Below, one piece after another: positions 47,934-64,000 of a stretch of DNA of 64,000 bases (its first letter is position 1; each line of letters starts with the position of its first letter). Below the pieces are notes generated by a model, which did not search any database, was not told where the DNA came from, and saw only the letters and a list, made by a program, of their open reading frames with translations. The position numbers and the translations under genes were made by a program. The stretch comes from Dermanyssus gallinae (lineage: Eukaryota; Arthropoda; Arachnida; Mesostigmata; Dermanyssidae), in assembly GCA_003439945.1 (NCBI GenBank), contig QVRM01004838.1, positions 82,501 to 146,500 on the forward strand, read 5' to 3'.

Positions 47934-48429
47934 CGGACAGACACATGTACTAACGCCGAAAATGTGCGTCCCGTCTCAATTGAACCAACAATCACCTCCT
48001 TGAACAACAAGTCTTCAGCTACGTCCTCAAAACTCCTAATGCAGCCGGGTGCAGAAGGCAGAAGCAGACGAGACGATGTACATATGTTCTTACCCTGCCG
48101 ATACCATCGGCCGAAACGTCTTGCTGTGCTTGCTGCTGCTGCAGCTGCAGCTGCGGACGCCACTGTCGTCGTCAGGTCTGCTCTAGTCGACAACATAAGT
48201 AGCAATAAACAAGAAGACACAAAGGCAACCCCGGCCTCGGCCTGACGGGGCATAGCGCTCGCTTCGCAACGGACGAGCGAGCGATACAACAACAACACCG
48301 CCTTCATAATTTAACAACGCCACCATGCGCTGTGGTAACAGGCTTTATGCTAACGTCAACAACAACAACAACTACACAAGTATGCTCTATTCGTTACTGT
48401 TGGCGGCAAAGCGCAGTTGGTTTTGATGT

Positions 48430-48493
48430 GAGAGAGAGAGAAAGAAAGAGAGAGAGAGATACATATAAATATATAGATAGAGAGAGAGAGAGC
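48430..48493. repeat. (GA)n-rich tract
   Basis: GAGA runs are interrupted by AAAGAAA and by a short ATACATATAAATATATAGAT block. Confidence 0.9.
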
Positions 48494-49995
48494 TGAGACA
48501 ACTTGACAGCATGGTCCTTCTACTAACGGCTTCATTGCCGTTCAGCGTGAGACAATTGAGCTAGTTCTCTGAGCTTTGTGGATTGTTCGCTTGTTCTCCT
48601 GTAATATGCTCGACGTATGTGGACATTTAATGAAAAAAAATTACTCCGCTATACAACGTGACATGTTTTCAAGCAAAAAACGAACGCCGAAAATAACGCA
48701 CTTGCAGGTGAATGACGACATATACGGTACGATACATCGAAACGTATAGATTGATTCATTCATTGTACGTACTGCATCTGCAAGCAAAACAAGAAAAGAA
48801 TGAACATATTCACTGGAAAAATGCAGGAGTGTCGTGTTTCTGCTACAATTGGTAGGGGACTGAGCAAATTTGCTAACAAAAAACAGAGAAAGTTGCATTC
48901 CCTCCATTGTTATATTGCAGTAGAACGATTTAGTCATTTGTTGAACACAGCCAGTCTCGGGTGGTCATGTTCAATAATTTGTGCACGTATGTTCTATATG
49001 TACATTCTTATATTATTGCATTCGCTAATATTATTGAGCCCTTCTGCCCTTTCATAGCAGTGAGATTTTTCATCTATCTAGGATGACTCCCTCATTGTCA
49101 GAATTGGCCATGGCAAGCTGTGACACGCCATTGTATATACACCATGGCTGCGTGTCTCGTTAGGCGTGGTGCTTCTTCTTTGCGGACATGGTGAAATTGT
49201 GCAAAACGATTGATGTCTTGTTTGTAACTACAAACGGTTATTGCTCTATTTTTTATGTATTGTATTACCCCAATAGTCACCGTGGGCCGTTTTTCGGACA
49301 ATTCCTGGATGCTTTTATTGCCTTTCTAGCAGGTTTCTGCTTCCTAGCAAGAGTTCCTTGTTTAAGGAGACTTATATACAGGTATTTCTCTACTGTTCTC
49401 CGCGTTGCAAGAGCGGCTTAGGCGGATCACCTGGCAAGCACGATGAGGCGTTACCATGCGCAACATTCCTTTGCTGGAGAAGGATCATATACGTCTACTG
49501 TGAGCACGGTTGGCGACCGACAAAGACGATGTTATAGCATATTATAGTCTTCTACTACCCAGCACTAAGTACAAATAGGTTCAATTGTACTAGAAAGCAA
49601 CTATATCTGTCAAACCCTGACAAAAGAATTACGAAGGTGCCGAGGACAGCCACACTGTGGAAGAGACCAAACAGAATTTCAGCTGGATGCAAAATATTTT
49701 TTTCACTCTACAATGATACCTCTTACGAAAAGTTAGTAGTCTGTTCTTGGTCCTATTTCGAATTGCAGTTCCAGGATCCTGAAGTTTGCCCTCTCTTTGA
49801 GATTCCGACGCTTGACGCTAAATTCCTTCGCCACTTTGTTCCACTTAGTTGATATTTGACATCACAATAGTCTCGAACTATTTTTTCTTCTTTGCATTTC
49901 TCCTGTGAGTAGCTACCCTGTTGGACCATTATGTATGTCGTTTTCGAAGCGTTGCCTGATCAGGGCGATCCAGGTCGGGTTGAACCATGGCGGCC

Positions 49996-50034
<39 letters not shown>

Positions 50035-50741
50035 TATATATATATATAAGCAGCTTTCTGTTTACTTTGTCGTGTGCTCCATTAACATCTAGGAAAGTAC
50101 ACACGGTCGCCTTTCGTTGGCTGCGTGCAATCGCTGACATCGCTGATGTCAGCATAAAAATGTACCAACGCCTCTCTCTCTCTCTCTCCGCGCCTGTCTG
50201 ATGTGAATCCATTTTGCATTTCACCCAGGAATTTATTCTCTGCTGCTTAGTAGTGCTTCTTTGTATGTCTTCGTTTCCTTTGCTACCGCCAAGCAGAGCA
50301 AATTGAAGTTTCGTCGGACGACGCTAGCGAGCGGGCAAGCAATATTCAAAGTTCGTCCCGCAGTGTACTGTCGAATGGTTTTGCAACAACAGTGACGACG
50401 CTTTGCACGTGCGTGCAGAGCGTCTATACGTAACGCTGTCGTCCATGTTGTTGTCACGACTCTGCTCTGATCTGAGTCATTGTAGCTACGGCACGGCAAG
50501 AGATAGCCGCGGCGTGGTTGTTGTTGTTATTGTTATTATTGTAGTCAACGACAACGGCATCGAATTCTTCCGAGTTGACAGCTGTCGTGACACCTTCCCG
50601 GCTTCCTGCCAGCTTCCAGATACGATTAGCGAACTGACCGGCGGCCCCCATTCCGTGTTACGGAAGAAGATCATAGTGCAGGAGGAACTCGTTTCTCGCG
50701 GCGTGTATAATTACCTACACACACACATGTGTATATATACA

Positions 50742-50780
<39 letters not shown>

Positions 50781-52645
50781 CGTAGTATGTAGAATATAAC
50801 TAGAAATTGTCCCGCCGTGAGTTATATATTCAGTGTATGTGTTGTATGTATATATTACAATTGAACGCATACGCATACTTTGCACAAACATTTTTATGCA
50901 GATACGGGTACAAACCAACTCTCGGTGAGAGTCAGGAATTCACGAACGTACGAACGTCCTCAATAACAAAGGAGTACTAGCGAACTACATTACAAACCGT
51001 ATAAAGTAAAGTCAAAATATCTGATTCGACGGAAGCACTGATCGGCTTACGCTTGTTCGACATTTTGTCTAGAGGGGCAGGGCCTAGGAAACACACGGTA
51101 GACACGGTAGTTGACTGGCATTAGATGAGCCCCGTTCTTGTAGAGCCAAATTTCTTCCAAATGTTAGCATGCCACTGCCTCGTACGTGTTACAAGTAAAC
51201 CAAGGATTGAACAGTGCCTCCGAGAACGTCTGCCCCTGCACGTAAAACACGGAAATGCTGCGACCGCTCTAGCTCTACTAAAAGCCATGACATAGCCGCC
51301 CATTTCGGCATCGGCACAGAACGCAGCAACTGAGGCAACTGCAAACTTTACAAGTTAACGTACTTAATGAATCTTACTCGTGTGACCGGTACCAGGAAAA
51401 AAGACAGAGAGAGAGAGAGTGTTGTTCTTCGGTCTGTAGTTGTCCTTTCTGACCACTGATTACTGCCGTTGTGTATCTAGTTCGTTTCACCAAATACATG
51501 TAATATTTTTTGGAAATTATGCACGCTACTTATCACAATAGCATATCTGCAGTAGGATCGACACAGTCGTTCTGCAATTAGATGGGCACCTGTCTATGCT
51601 ATCGTTCACGTCAGTGTAAGAAGTAACGATTTTTCCTAAATAGACTAAGTGGTTTTGGAAAGTAGTTGGCTAAGTATGCGTCAGAAAGCTACTGTACACA
51701 AGTTATTCGATGATCTGTTCGGCTCTTGCTAGAACTCAGGTCAGAAATACACTGGTGCACGCTAACGTTTGATGAGTGTGTTACTCACCTACTTCAGTCT
51801 CTACGTTGTAAGCCTTTCTAGAAAGCCGGGGTAATCCTACCTCTAGTTCTTTAAAACATTACATCTATTATAAAATTTAAAAAACAAGCCTTTATGCAAC
51901 AGCTAGGAGTGAATAGGTGGATTTCTGAACCCCTCTTTGTATATAGTGCAATTTTGTTTTTATTTTTACCAAAGGCAGATAGGTAAGCTTCCCAGTTTAG
52001 TGTGACTATGGTGACGTCACTATTCGAACGTATTTTTATAAACGTTGTCGGATATAGATGCAATCTGAGAAATCTTCTAACTTGTTAATTAATTTTGTTC
52101 ACTTCTTTGCAATATGTCACACTGAATGAGCGTCAATATTCAAATACGCACCATCAACAAATCGTTCGAGCCTTGGCAGGCATGTACGAGTATACGGTAC
52201 CCGGGATCTTCGTACCATTAAGAGAGACCTTCTTCTACACGTTGGGATCCGCAGACTAAGTTACTCGCTTACATTTGTTCAGATCAACTGTCGCCCACTT
52301 TACCTAGAGCAAGTTATGTTTTTTTTTGAGCGCAAGGCTCACAGCCATCGTTGCTACGCGCTTTCTACTGTTTACTACTTTTATTATTTTTAAACTGTTT
52401 AATAATAAACAGTTCATATTAAACCGTTTGTATAAACCGTTTAGTGGTTACCATAGGAAGCAGCAGAAGGTTTTGGTTATTTTGCCTCTAAGCGGTCTTT
52501 GCAACAAAGCCTACTCATTGCAGACGCATCGCAGATACGATTTGGTACAGTTCAAGCGACGCAGCATTCTTAGACAGAACTTCGTGTCCAGTGGCCACGC
52601 GACCATGAAGCAAGCAAGTGGAGTGAATCTTACACACACACACAC

Positions 52646-52647
<2 letters not shown>
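48494..52647. other. Long unassigned stretch; no gene recognised
   Basis: TA arrays occur at about 50000-50032 and 50742-50780, a CT run at 50172-50188 and GA at 51405-51418. Open frames up to 125 codons lack domains. A 21-base stretch around TATTCAGTGTATGTGTTGTA was checked for promoter character without success. Confidence 0.5.

Positions 52648-52680
<33 letters not shown>
52648..52680. repeat. (TA)n microsatellite
   Basis: Alternating TA, preceded by a (CA)n run from 52631. Confidence 0.95.
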
Positions 52681-52684
<4 letters not shown>

Positions 52685-52764
52685 CATGTGTCTTCACTCG
52701 GCGTGTATGCATGTATCTAGGTACGGGATCATTCGCAATTTGCGGTGTACCATTTTGCATAATG

Positions 52765-54200
52765 TAAGCGCGTCAGCGGCGGCGGCAGCGTCAGCAGCGT
52801 ATGAACAAGTCACGTCTCGCGTTCGGGTGGACGACATCACACGCCTCCGCGGCTGTCCGACGCGCGCGTTTTCTGGTGCCATTCCAATGCCACTGCACAC
52901 GCAGCAGCAGCAGCTGCAGCAGCAGCAGCACCACCAGCAACATAACGCTAGAATAGTCTAATTGTATTATTACTGGTCTTATTGCGAATCGATCGGATTT
53001 TTGCCGACGACTATGTATGAACTGGTGGTGATGGTGCTGGCTTATTGACGTGACGCGTCGGCGGCGGCGGCGGCGGCGGTATTCTTCGTAGTCATCACCG
53101 GACAAGCAGCGGCTGCGGCTGCAGCTGCAGAAGCAGAAGCAGCAGTCAACGTCCCGACGCTAGTCAGTCACCGATCTGCTGCATGTTAGTCGCGTTGTTT
53201 TTGTTCGAATCGTCGTTATCGTTATCGTTGTCGGTTGTCGCCGTCGTCGTTATCGACGTCGCCGTCGTCGTCGTTGTTGGTCCGGTTCGTCTCGTGACGC
53301 TACGGCATTGCGGCGTTACCTGGTCGCCCGTGATCGGCCGGTACTGCCGCTGTTGCTGCTGCTGCTTCTGCTTCTGCTGGTGCCATTACCTCTGCTGCTG
53401 CTGCTGCGGCTGCCATTACTTCTGCTGATGCTCTTCTTCTCTGCGCGTCTCTGCTATCTAGCGACCCACCACCACCCTGGCCTGGCCGGGCTGTAGTCCG
53501 GCGAAGTCCGGGCGACGGCGGCGGCGGCGTCGACGACGACGACGACGACCAGTTAACCGTCGTCGAACAAGCGACGCCTGGTGGGCGGAGCCAGCCAATT
53601 TGATCTTCAGCCGGCGCGCCGAAGAGGCTCCGCCCACCGACAACAGGCTCCAGTCAGCTCCAGCGAGCCAACTCCAGCCAGCCGGCTTCGGTAGACGTCA
53701 CTGGCTGGGGGCCCGGCGTTGTCAGCAGCGGCGGCGGCGCTACCGGCGGCGCTACCGGCGGCGCCACCAGCAGCGGCAGCAGCAGCAGCCGCTGAACCAG
53801 CCGAAGACGACGCGCAAGACTGGCTCACGACGCGGGCGCCGTCGCCGCCGCTGCGCGTGTGTTAACTTGACGCTACAGCGCCGAAGCAGCGTCGAGCTGG
53901 AGGACTTCGGCGACCGTTTCTGCAGTCAGTCGCGTCAGTTGGGCTTCGCCTGTTGCCGGGATCAAACAACGACCGTCGGTGCTGGTCCCGCTTCTGCTGC
54001 TCTAGCTGCCACTTCTGCTGCTTTGACTTGAGCTGCCACTTCTGCGTCTGATGGTGGTGGTGGCGGTCTTCTGCTGTTGGTTCTACTGTTGCTTCTGCTG
54101 CTGCTGCTGTTGTTGTTATTGCTGGTATAGCCGGTGTGCCAGTGTGGATGTGGACCGATAGTGACGAACGCAACAACGACGACGACGACGGTGGTAGTTA
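52765..54200. promoter_or_regulatory. CpG- and triplet-rich block upstream of the homeobox gene; possible promoter/5' leader region
   Basis: Base composition changes sharply from AT-rich surroundings to GC-rich, CpG-rich sequence with CGG, CAG, GTC and CTG triplet runs (for example about 53050-53085, 53225-53275, 53340-53440, 53515-53550, 53725-53790). Short tandem units such as GGCGGCGCTACC (about 53733-53765) occur. It lies 1.2-2.6 kb before the first recognised coding exon. Initiator-like TCAGT sequences exist (for example 53165, 53926) but are too short to decide a start site. The role as a promoter or untranslated exon is inference from position and composition. Confidence 0.35.
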
Positions 54201-55366
54201 AGTTACGCTAGCTAGTTGCGAGAGAAACCAGCTCCCGGTAGTGATCTAGCGTGCTAGATCGTGTAACTAACTGGTGGCCCGTGGTACCCGTGTGTGGTAT
54301 GTGGTATTCGTGCGCGTTTTGCCGTGGTTGTGCTGCTCTGCGCCTACGAAAGCAAGCTACTGCTGCAGCGAAAAGTGACTGCCTGATAGCTACAGCTATA
54401 TATATATACAGTGCTATCGATCCAGGACACAGTATAGAGTCCAGGGCAGATGCTACAGTTAGCACCACGGTACACGCCGTTCCTGTCACTTGGGCGGCTA
54501 TTTTGCTAGACAACACAACTCCACCGCAATACACTGTCAGTTTCTGTCTGCGACCACCGTCGCAAAACTCTCGAATCCGTGAGAGAGTTTGAGAGATTAC
54601 GAATTGTGACTGCAAAACAAGAGGAAGCAGAAGAAAAAGAAACGCGTTGGTATTCGCTACAACGTTTGTGTGCGTTTCGTCACGAGTCGTTTTGAGAGGA
54701 GCATCGACCATCATCCTTAAGACACCACTCGGAGAAGCTACTGAAGTGATCAAATAAATTACGACGCCATAGTTCTCGCGCGCTCTCTCTTTCCCTCGAT
54801 CGAAACTGCCTGAGCGCGAGACAGAACGACAGCTTAGTTGGTTAGCTGCTAGTTAACTAATGACTCAGTTGCTAGTGACATACCGTGAGTGAAGTCTGTC
54901 GCGTGAATGAATGCCCGCCGCGTGTGTGTATGATGCCGAGCGTTGTCTGAAGAGCTCTATCTACAGTGGTCCACAAAGGGAAAAACTGTGTCGTGTTTGC
55001 TTCGTTTTATTCCTTGACTCCATCTTCTCATCATTCTGCAGTTCTCAACCTCTTCAAAGTCATCAGACGTGTTTCGCTCATTCGCTCCAGCTGACGCTTC
55101 TTCGTCGCTTGCTTTTCGCCCGGAATAATCACAAGTGACAGACTGCTGACCGGAGTGTCGTCTTCGATGTAGCTAGAACACTGATTTCAGCCCATGAATT
55201 TGTGAGCCGGAAGTCTGCTGTGGTCGGCTCTGCTAGTGCGACGGTTTCCAGGGCCAGGTGCGGTAGGTTCGAGCCATCCCAACGTGAGAGAAGTTGTTCT
55301 TTGTTGGCCGAGGGTCTTGGAACAAACGTTCTCTGTTGATGCTGTGCGCGGTGTCCTGCAACTGAC
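54201..55366 (+). other. Sequence upstream of the first recognised coding exon, possible 5' untranslated region
   Basis: No protein domain is recognised. An in-frame TGA (55337-55339) sits 27 bases before the chosen ATG at 55367, so that ATG is the first in its frame after a stop. How much of this stretch is transcribed cannot be told. The 181-codon minus frame at 54753-54208 has no recognised domain. Confidence 0.4.
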
Positions 55367-58919
<3,553 letters not shown>

Positions 58920-58929
<10 letters not shown>

Positions 58930-59292
58930 AATAGCAACTACAACATCAACAACAAAATCAACAGCAGTAGCAATAACTAAAATAACCCACAAAGTTGATA
59001 TTATTAATAAGACATTCACAAAACCAACAACAACAACAACAACAACAACAACAACGGCCGCAGCGGCAGCAACAACAATAATAACCATGAACATAAAACG
59101 ATGACGACAACAACAACAACAGCAACAACAACAATAAAAACATTAACGACAACGGCCGCAGCGGCAGCAACAACAATAATAACCATAAACATACAACAAG
59201 CATGACGACGACGACAACAACAACATCAACTACAAACAAATAACACCAACAACACAAACAACAGCAACAACAACAACAACAACAACAACAAA
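58920..59292. repeat. Imperfect (CAA)n tract with a duplicated block
   Basis: CAA/CAG/ATA triplets. The block CAACGGCCGCAGCGGCAGCA followed by ACAACAATAATAACCATAAACAT-type sequence occurs twice (about 59052-59098 and 59151-59193), a local duplication of about 100 bases. Confidence 0.85.
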
Positions 59293-59463
59293 TGGGCAAG
59301 GGTTTATGCCAGCTAAAAGCAGAACGCTACTGTAACATGTGGAACGAATGTTGCTCCTATAGATGCCAACTGTCATCATTCGAGCAGTTGTTGTTATTGT
59401 TGATGTTGTTATGGTTGTTGGTATTGTTACATCAGTTGTTGTTGATGTTGATTATGATGATGA

Positions 59464-59598
<135 letters not shown>

Positions 59599-59764
59599 CT
59601 TCGTCGTCGTCGTCGGCGTTTTGTTTTACCCACCGGCCATCTTGCGCTTTGCCGCGGCGGTTGCTCGTCACGCCGCCGTTGCTGCTGCTGCTTGTTGGTT
59701 TCGACCCTGTTAATTAGGAGCCATTGTCGACTCGGCTTTCGTCGTTGTTGTCGTTGCTGTTGGC

Positions 59765-59801
59765 TGCCGGGGGAGAGCCGGGGGAGAGCCGGGGTGGGGT
59801 G
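59765..59801 (+). other. G-rich tandem unit, G-quadruplex candidate
   Basis: GCCGGGGGAGA occurs twice in a row and is followed by GCCGGGGTGGGGTGG, giving at least four G runs of four or five in 37 bases. Confidence 0.55.
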
Positions 59802-60025
59802 GCGCGGTGGTAACAGCCATAGCGGCGGTGACGGGGGCGGCTCTGCTTTGCTTCACTCCGCCAGCCCTACTGGTTAGTTCGAAGCCTTCTCGTCTATTGT
59901 GTGTCTATATGCTGTCAGAAATTCTATTACGGCAGGCCGTCACTTCACCGACCGAGAGAACGCGTTGAATTGTGAGAGAGTTACACGCTGGCTGACAGTC
60001 TAATCACACAGCCGGCACCAGAGCA

Positions 60026-60370
60026 ACAACGATGGGACAACAACAACAAAAACAAAAACAACAACAGCAACAACAAGAACAGCAACAACAACAATAACAA
60101 CAGCAACAACAGCAACAACGACAATGGTAGCATCAACATCAGCATCATAATTTCGTCGTGCTCGTTGTCATTCATAAGTAATACGTCAATAGCAACAACA
60201 ACAACAACAACAATAATAGTCATAATGCCGCAATGCTTTGTGGACGTAAGCAATGCGAACAACATAATTTACAATTGCATTACAACGACAGCAGCAGCAG
60301 CAGCAGCAACAACATCAATAGCAATGAGATGAATATTTGCAACAACAAAAACAACAACGACGAGGACAAC
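60026..60370. repeat. Imperfect (CAA)n/(CAG)n tract
   Basis: CAA triplets at about 60035-60125 and 60193-60213, CAG at 60287-60307 and CAA again at 60340-60372, separated by short unique pieces. Confidence 0.85.
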
Positions 60371-60372
60371 AA

Positions 60373-61250
60373 AAACTAGAACAATGATGGTAATATAATA
60401 ATCCTAATAATAGTAGCTATAAGATCATTTTTCACATGACACTGACTTAGCAACTTACGCTGTTTCGTTTAGCGGAGAGTGTTTGCTGTTGCTTCACAAG
60501 CCATCAGCATCAACATCGTACTCTCCAGGAATTGGAATTTCGCCACAGTTGCCCGCTTACCTGGCGACTCAGACGTCGTAATGCGGCTGACCTTGTGCGA
60601 AACACCCTGCCGGTCTGTTTTTGGTGCGTCATTGAGCACTTCGCATGCATCACCTCACGAAAGCGTTTCTAGCTTGATTTGCCGATGCGCTGTAAAAAAA
60701 TTTAAAACGCCTTCGAGCCTTCACACGGACGGAAAACGTTGATGAAAAATCTTGATAGCAATTAAATCAATTAAGTGTCGTTTTCGTGGCTGTCAAAGAA
60801 GATCTATATTATTATTAAGATTGTTGTTGTTGTTGTTGTCGTTGTTCTTGATGTTGTTTTTATGATTGTTGTTGCTGATGTTGTTAGTCGTCGTCATGTT
60901 ATCATTGTTGTTTGAACTATTTGCCACCACTTATTATCACTACTACTCCTATTACTACTCGACTCCTGCCTGCAATAGCCTTTGTATTACTGTTTCTGTC
61001 GTATGGTTCTCTATTCTAGCCATTCGTGTATGTGTTGTTGGCAGAGAGGCGTATTTTTGTCAGCCAGCATGTGTAGGTGATGTGCGAGTTAATTGGCATC
61101 TTCCAAAAGCAGTGAGTTGGCTTGGATAACAACAACGACGGCGACGACGACAGCGACGACGACGATTAACTACTACATTCGGCCTTAATTAACTAGTCAT
61201 TTCATCAATATAATGAACACCAAACAATAACACAATAACCGAACACATTT
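60373..61250. other. Unassigned intronic sequence
   Basis: A short GTT run at about 60822-60850 and GAC triplets at about 61130-61165. Open frames of 87 codons have no recognised domain. Confidence 0.5.
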
Positions 61251-61256
61251 TTATTG

Positions 61257-61432
61257 TGGTTGTTGTTGTTGTTGTTGCTGGTATTGTTGCTGCGGCCGCT
61301 GTTGATGCTGCTTCTGCGGCGAGCAACTGCTGCTGCTGCTGTTGTTGTTGCGTTGTTGTTCTAGAGTCGTGTTGATGCCGGTGTTCTGGGTCGCTATTGT
61401 TGTTGTTGTTGTTGTTGTTGTCGTCGTCGTCA
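61257..61432. repeat. Imperfect (GTT)n/(GCT)n tract
   Basis: GTT runs at about 61259-61276 and 61400-61432, with GCT/GCG triplets between. Confidence 0.85.
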
Positions 61433-61480
61433 CAGCCGGCGCACGAAGGCGAGAATCTTGTTACAAGCAAAATTAATTTT

Positions 61481-61528
61481 CTCCCCTCCGCCCGTTAAGG
61501 AGGGGGACTCGCTTACGGCGGAGGGGAG
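61481..61528. repeat. Inverted repeat with 12-bp arms
   Basis: CTCCCCTCCGCC (61481-61492) and GGCGGAGGGGAG (61517-61528) are exact inverted copies around a 24-base loop. A CTGT/ACAG-rich dyad follows at about 61563-61605. Confidence 0.85.
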
Positions 61529-61927
61529 CAACAAACACCGACCGACAACCGACCAAGCGACCGTCTGTCTGACAGTCTGTCTGTCAGCCAGACAGACAAA
61601 CTGACCCACGGAACGCTGAACGATGAACGCACAGCAGTAGCTGGAGCAGCAGCAGCAGCAGCAGAACCGATGGCCGCCCTGCTTCGCACATCGTAATTGT
61701 GGATACTCTTTTTTAATATCTACCTCGTTGTACTTTATACCCGGTGAACATATGAATACCTATCTATATACGTGTGCATGCATATACTATATATATAAAT
61801 ATATATATCATGACAGGTTTGACGACAGCAAGAGCACTAAAAAGTCCCTCGTGATTAACAGCAGCAACCACACAGTCATGATGACAACAACGGCAATATC
61901 TTCGTCATAGACATCAACAGCAGCAAG

Positions 61928-61928
61928 G

Positions 61929-61962
<34 letters not shown>

Positions 61963-62100
61963 CGAAAACAACAAGAACCACAACAACGAAAACAACAGGA
62001 ACCACAACAACGAAAACAACAAGAACCACAGCAACAACAACGAAAACAACAAGAACCACCACCACAACAACAACAACAACAACAACAACGGCAACAACAT
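61928..62100. repeat. (CAA)n tract with a 27-30 bp higher-order unit
   Basis: After pure CAA (61930-61962), a longer unit containing CGAAAACAACAAGAACCACA repeats about four times to 62060, then pure CAA resumes. Confidence 0.9.
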
Positions 62101-62499
62101 CAACAACCACAATACAAAGTTGCCGGGACCGCAGCAGCAACAGTAGTAACGAAAACAACGTAATGGTTAAGGACAGCATTCTGGTTTACAACAATAGAGT
62201 GTCAATTATACATCGACAAATTCCATGATGTTATGATGACGACAATAATAACTGGAAGCATTTACAGAAATATTGTTAAATTTGACAGAATAGTTGAAGG
62301 CAACGATTATTAGAATAAAAGCAACTGCATAAATTAGAAGCGACGGTGACAACAGAACAGCAGAAACGCCGCCAGCAACAATAGCATGACAGAGATGACA
62401 ATCATTGCAATCAAGACAGCTTCTTTTAAAATGAGGAATACGTTACGCATAGAAGAAGAGAAAGAAGAAGCAGTGTCCCTTTTATAATAATGACTATTT

Positions 62500-62864
62500 G
62501 TTTTTTAAGTACATGACATACACAATAATATTTTAAAACACACACACATATACACGAATGTTTCAAAACTATTAAAAAAGTCCTGGCAACACCGACAAAG
62601 GAGAGGTTACAGTGTTATTTTTATATCGTTTAATATATATAAATATTTGTTTCTAAGTGCAAGACATTTACACTAAATATTTTATAACACATCCACAAAC
62701 ACACATATACAAAAAGTCCTGACAACAACGACAAAGGAGAGGTTACAGTGTTATTTTTATATAATTTAATATTGTTTTATTTTATTTTTTAAGTACATGG
62801 CATATACACTAAATATTTTAAAACGCATACAAAACACACACATATACACGGATATGTACTACAC

Positions 62865-62935
<71 letters not shown>

Positions 62936-63080
62936 TATTTTTATATAATTTCATATTTTTTGGGAATACATGACATACACATAAACTATTTTAAAAATAT
63001 AAACAACACACACACGTACACACGAATATTTTTTCACATATCAGAATGGGCTAAAACTATTAAACACGTCCTGAGAACAA
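62500..63080. repeat. Minisatellite-like tandem array, about 135-150 bp unit, four copies
   Basis: Copies start near 62500, 62650, 62783 and 62957. Each carries a TTAAGTACATGACATACAC-like start, a TATTTTAAAACACAC block and CACATATACACGAAT. Copies one and two carry GACAAAGGAGAGGTTACAGT. Copy three has a (TTA)n expansion (62872-62934) inside. Copy four is the most diverged. Confidence 0.85.
62872..62934. repeat. (TTA)n array inside the third tandem copy
   Basis: About 21 perfect TTA triplets. Confidence 0.97.
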
Positions 63081-64000
63081 CAACACTAACAACAGCAGCA
63101 GCATCAGCCAAAACAATACCAATGAAAATAACACATTATCATAATGTTGTGTTGCTGCTGCTTGAAGCGTGTATGAAGCGTTTTCCTTCTCCGCACTCAC
63201 TCTACTACCAGCAGAGAGTGTGGCCGTTTGCGACGCCGACGCTGTTTAGATGGCCTGTTTAGTCAGGCTGAAGTAACTGAGGAAGGAATCCGAATTGAAC
63301 GACGGATACCGCCAGTTAGGTCGACTGTTTGGTTGAACAATTTTCATTGCCAAACTGACTGAATATCCTAGCCGTCAACGTTGTCCAGACAACGTTATTG
63401 TGCCGCCTGTGAACGCTGAATGAATGAATGAAGACTGAAGACTGAAGATGAGCTTCTTCGACTTGCCGCTTATTTACCGTTTGTTCGTCCGTCCGTCCGC
63501 GTGTTCATTTGTTTGTTTGTTTGCTCGATCGCTGGCGTTTTTCTTCTTCTTCTTCTTCGTCTTCTTCTCGTTGAGCACTATGATTGCCATTAGGATCATT
63601 AATAACAATGATAGTATCAGTAACAATTTGGTCGACGTCCAGCAAAGCGGCCAGTTAACAGGCCTGTATTCATTCGGTGGCCTGCCTGTACGCTCGCTCG
63701 CTCGCGGTTGTTTCGGAACAGCGAACGAAACAGCGCGCCTGTGAGCCTGTCAGCGTCTCAGCCTCTCGGCCTGCTACGCCTGCCTGTACGAGGCGTACCT
63801 GTACCTAGATTGGGTGGGTCATCCCCTATCATCGCGCGATCGTATCATCGCATCAGCGTTGATCTCGACTAAATACTACTGATCGTCGGGGGAAACGAAA
63901 CCGAAAAGCAGGAACCGAACGTAGGCTAATGTTTATTATGTCAGTCATCATACGTCGAGCGTGCATACACAGTACGCGCACCTCGATCAACAGCATATAT
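63081..64000. other. Unassigned sequence to window end
   Basis: No homeobox continuation or other gene is recognised. It contains (TTC)n at about 63541-63560 and (GAAT)n near 63418-63430. It is probably still intron of the ARX-type gene, which cannot be shown from this window. Confidence 0.45.

Noticed and set aside
47834..48307. 157-codon frame with poly-Tyr/Ile tail
   Set aside because: The tail is the (TA)n array, and the remainder has no known domain.
53600..54031. 143-codon Arg/Gln-rich frame in the GC-rich block
   Set aside because: The Arg and Gln runs derive from CGG/CAG triplets, and the opposite strand is open as well. No domain recognised.
54208..54753. 181-codon minus-strand frame upstream of the homeobox gene
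   Set aside because: No recognisable domain; it contains a short TA array and overlaps an open frame on the other strand. Treated as chance.

Overview
This is a eukaryotic, most likely arthropod, nuclear genome window. Three things point to an arthropod: an aristaless/ARX-type paired-class homeobox with introns, several Tc1/mariner relics of arthropod type, and tRNA-derived SINEs. A chelicerate such as a parasitiform mite would fit the mix of interspersed (TA)n, (TTA)n and (GTT/CAA)n arrays, but that is inference only. No bacterial-style operon, CRISPR array or cellular RNA gene was seen.

The only convincing host gene is on the + strand at 55.4-56.3 kb. A short coding exon (55367-55463) and a homeobox-containing exon (56001-56340) join in phase. 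The second exon ends at a consensus GT donor inside homeodomain codon 31. The rest of the homeodomain was not found in the remaining 7.66 kb, so the window ends inside a long intron. A CpG- and triplet-rich block (about 52.77-54.2 kb) lies upstream and may be its promoter or 5' leader region.

Most of the rest is non-coding sequence with decayed mobile elements. 0.58-2.12 kb: a foldback-type element with three related arms and TA flanks. 2.31-3.89 kb: a Tc1-like element with long terminal inverted repeats carrying an inner and an outer motif copy, plus a broken transposase. 7.3-8.72 kb: the 3' part of a non-LTR retrotransposon with a restriction-like endonuclease domain, next to a mariner relic. 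21.9-22.4 kb: a second foldback relative. 23.2-25.15 and 26.64-27.85 kb: two more copies of the same non-LTR family, one with reverse transcriptase motifs and a YLND active-site variant. 36.3-36.9 kb: a different LINE fragment. 41.6-45.13 kb: a cluster of four mariner-superfamily remnants sitting in or beside TA microsatellites, one of them a full-length (1289 bp) mariner with perfect 28-bp inverted termini and a transposase broken by two stops and a frameshift.

Three copies of one tRNA-derived SINE (12.1, 31.1 and 40.2 kb, all minus strand) and two copies of another (26.25 and 28.78 kb, plus strand) are present. Long open frames of poly-Leu, Val, Asn, Gln or Thr are by-products of (GTT/CAA)n and similar arrays and are not genes. 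I found no evidence of a coordinated undescribed system. The most unusual structures are the TA-embedded mariner nest, including a 114-bp palindrome made of two transposon ends, the three-armed foldback element and an isolated 60-bp hairpin at 32.7 kb.
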